Assembly: GCA_020002185.1 (NCBI GenBank)
Contig: CM034531.1
Coordinates: forward strand, 76,682,291 to 76,746,290
DNA: 64,000 nt
Direction: 5' to 3'
Source: Paraescarpia echinospica
Lineage: Eukaryota; Annelida; Polychaeta; Sabellida; Siboglinidae
The translations under genes and the position numbers were made by a program. Positions 62,311 to 64,000 of this stretch are shown piece after piece; position 1 is the stretch's first letter, and every line of letters begins with the position of its first letter. Under the pieces are notes generated by a model that made no database searches, was not told where the DNA came from, and worked only from the letters and a program-made list of their open reading frames with translations.

Positions 62311-62521
62311 CACACACCACATATGACAAGCATAGCATCGTCATCGTCGGATACGACGGACTACCAACATGACCTGGAGCGCTACACCAGATATGACATC
62401 TGTTCGTATGCGCAGTGCGAATTTCTCCCCTTGCATGGGCGATCTTGCTGCTTCGATTGACACATATTACAGCGGAATGTGTTTAAATTCTTCCCTTCCT
62501 CGCTCCATCCCACTTCCATCC

Positions 62522-62630
<109 letters not shown>

Positions 62631-62639
62631 ACACACACA

Positions 62640-64000
62640 TACATATATTCTCTAGTCATGTAGCATACCAGTAATTACAGCAGTTTTATAATATAATAAT
62701 CTAACATATTTACAGTAATTAATGATCTTGAAACCCTGTAAATGATTTAATTAGGCAACTGCACTAGCTTCTTGCTACATATCGAATCAAATTTGAGATA
62801 ACATATCGTGCCATATCAACACAAAACCACCGGTTGGTGATTCTCCTGTACTTTTCAAATATATCTAAGCAGCTCAAATCGTCTGTCGCACAATATCTAC
62901 GTGTCGACGTCCAAATGTTACACGAAGTAAATAAGCAAAGCGTTGCGATAAATTTGATTGAAGGATAATTATAGAGAGAGTAACATAGTGATTCCACAAC
63001 GAAATTATGTCCCCGGATGACGGTGCAAATTTGATTTTGAATTGGCCATGAAACAACAGCCATACAAATACTGAGATTTATGGTTTACACATATCACGTT
63101 GGGCCTTGATCAGACTATATATCTCGCAGCTAGATCCGTTAAAGGCAGCCAGTCTCTTCCTCTACCCTGAATTTGCCAGCGTAATAATTTGTAAGAGGGA
63201 GTCTGAATATAGAACGTGGGAAAATGGGAAATTGTGTGACCAACAAAGGGTATTGCCGTTAACTCGGCCCGTCTCGGCATTATTGCCAATAAATCTAGTT
63301 TTGAAACTGCATGTTTCGTTTATCATTTGAACATGCTTCCGGGCGTATCTTCCAAATTGTAAACGTTGTTACGGGCTTACTAAACACAATTTCGCGGGCA
63401 ATATACCATCGACATAGTTGGTCTTAAGAACATTATATTAATTACTAACTAAAAAACATGGAACAGACTGCCGCCTTTTAAAGGTCATCCGTGCATTACG
63501 TCATGCTTAAGGGGTGGGGGTCAATAGGCAAGCGGGGCGAAGCATTACACGTGGTTGGGGCGTCTATGGATAAGCGTTACGTGACGATTTTTTGATACGT
63601 TGTCTGTCGAGCTGTTGGTATCATATATATATATATAGAGAGAGAGAGAGCATTAATAGTTTAGCCAGTTGTTTGCGTTGATTTCAAAACAGCAAGATTC
63701 TAGTGTGTCTTATTACTTTTAAAGACTTTTATGTATCTTACGTGCAAACAATATACCAATAGAGCCATGCAACGAATATATCATAAGTATTATAGATGTA
63801 TGCCTGACGGGGATCTTTGTGAAAACGAGCATATTTTAGGGGGTGTACGTGCTGGCGTGTCGAAGCGTGACAAGGGCTAGGCGGATCTAAAAATGTGCAC
63901 GAATAGAGTGACACAGAGATATTGAGAGAGGGGGAGGGATTTAGTTTTGACTAGTATCAACAAAATCCATACACATGCAGAATAGTATAAGTGCACATCG
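62640..64000. other. Right-edge spacer; no supported gene
   Basis: Only small open frames without motifs, and a short (TA)n(GA)n tract at 63626-63650. P450 exon 1 of the pseudogene was looked for here and not seen. Confidence 0.5.

Larger units (their letters stand above)
58470..62365 (+). mobile_element. Non-LTR retrotransposon with endonuclease, RT and C-terminal zinc finger, near full length, broken
   Basis: Leader with NMGRLLRRFGRRKSSLDS (58684). Endonuclease: AWNVRTLMNKADTAISER, DIAALSETRLADEG (Glu), ILGISDFNARAGTDSRNW (the G-D-F-N block reads S-D-F-N), SKQWHMTDYVIVRRRD and CWTDHRLVRTAL. Pre-RT: MSARKAPGKDGIPAEIYK. RT: QFGFRPGRSTVDMVFAVR in shifted frame, SNGVKQGCVRAPVLFNLF and a damaged ADD region near 61475. 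C-terminal: QLRWTGHIIRMDETKIPR, GRPRQP, then PCPTCKRLCTSRIGLRSH, a C2H2 finger. The type is the one often mis-annotated as craniofacial development protein 2-like; clade uncertain (RTE-related?). Many frame breaks. Confidence 0.8.

Overview
The window is metazoan nuclear DNA with spliced genes, many retrotransposon relics and long microsatellites. The host genes and the repeat mixture (CR1, L2 and RTE-like LINEs, Ty3/gypsy elements with ~140-bp LTRs, a tRNA-derived SINE) fit a marine invertebrate such as an amphioxus, mollusc or hemichordate. The sequence does not settle which, and I saw no bacterial operons, tRNA, rRNA or CRISPR.

Three host loci can be reconstructed from open exons with matching phases and splice sites. 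(1) The 3' half of an SLC5-type sodium-coupled carboxylate/vitamin transporter on the plus strand, five exons, 11068-14324. It ends in a T-N-V sequence that fits a PDZ ligand. (2) A complete CYP2-like cytochrome P450 on the minus strand, eight exons, 38979 to 23506. The exon lengths sum to 499 codons including stop, and all P450 signature motifs are present. Its intron 6 is about 11 kb long because several LINEs and a 4.7-kb LTR element sit in it. (3) A tandem P450 paralogue on the minus strand, 58115 to 49776. Exons 6-8 have exactly the same lengths as in the intact gene, but a lost acceptor, frameshifts, a heme-loop Gly-to-Arg change and missing exons 1 and 5 make it a pseudogene.

Layout: 1-5770 holds a small minus-strand gene family (one TATA-bearing copy running off the left edge and a broken zinc-finger copy at 4102-4702), minisatellites and an array of CTCF-like motifs. 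5770-9584 is a Ty3/gypsy element with 140-bp LTRs and a perfect 5-bp target duplication. 9590-11000 has fold-back repeats. 11068-14324 is the transporter. 14325-17190 is nearly featureless. 17190-23400 contains tandem CR1 LINE copies. 23506-38979 is the intact P450. 40190-47560 is a cluster of RTE-like and L2-like LINEs. 47900-49605 has a hairpin, a large tetranucleotide satellite and an inverted SINE pair. 49776-58115 is the P450 pseudogene, itself hit by LINEs. 58470-62360 is a LINE with a C-terminal C2H2 finger. 62400-64000 has only microsatellites.

The two P450s are a segmental duplication whose shared 3' flank includes an old reverse-transcriptase relic. The LTR element in intron 6 was not seen at the equivalent place in the paralogue, so it probably arrived after the duplication.
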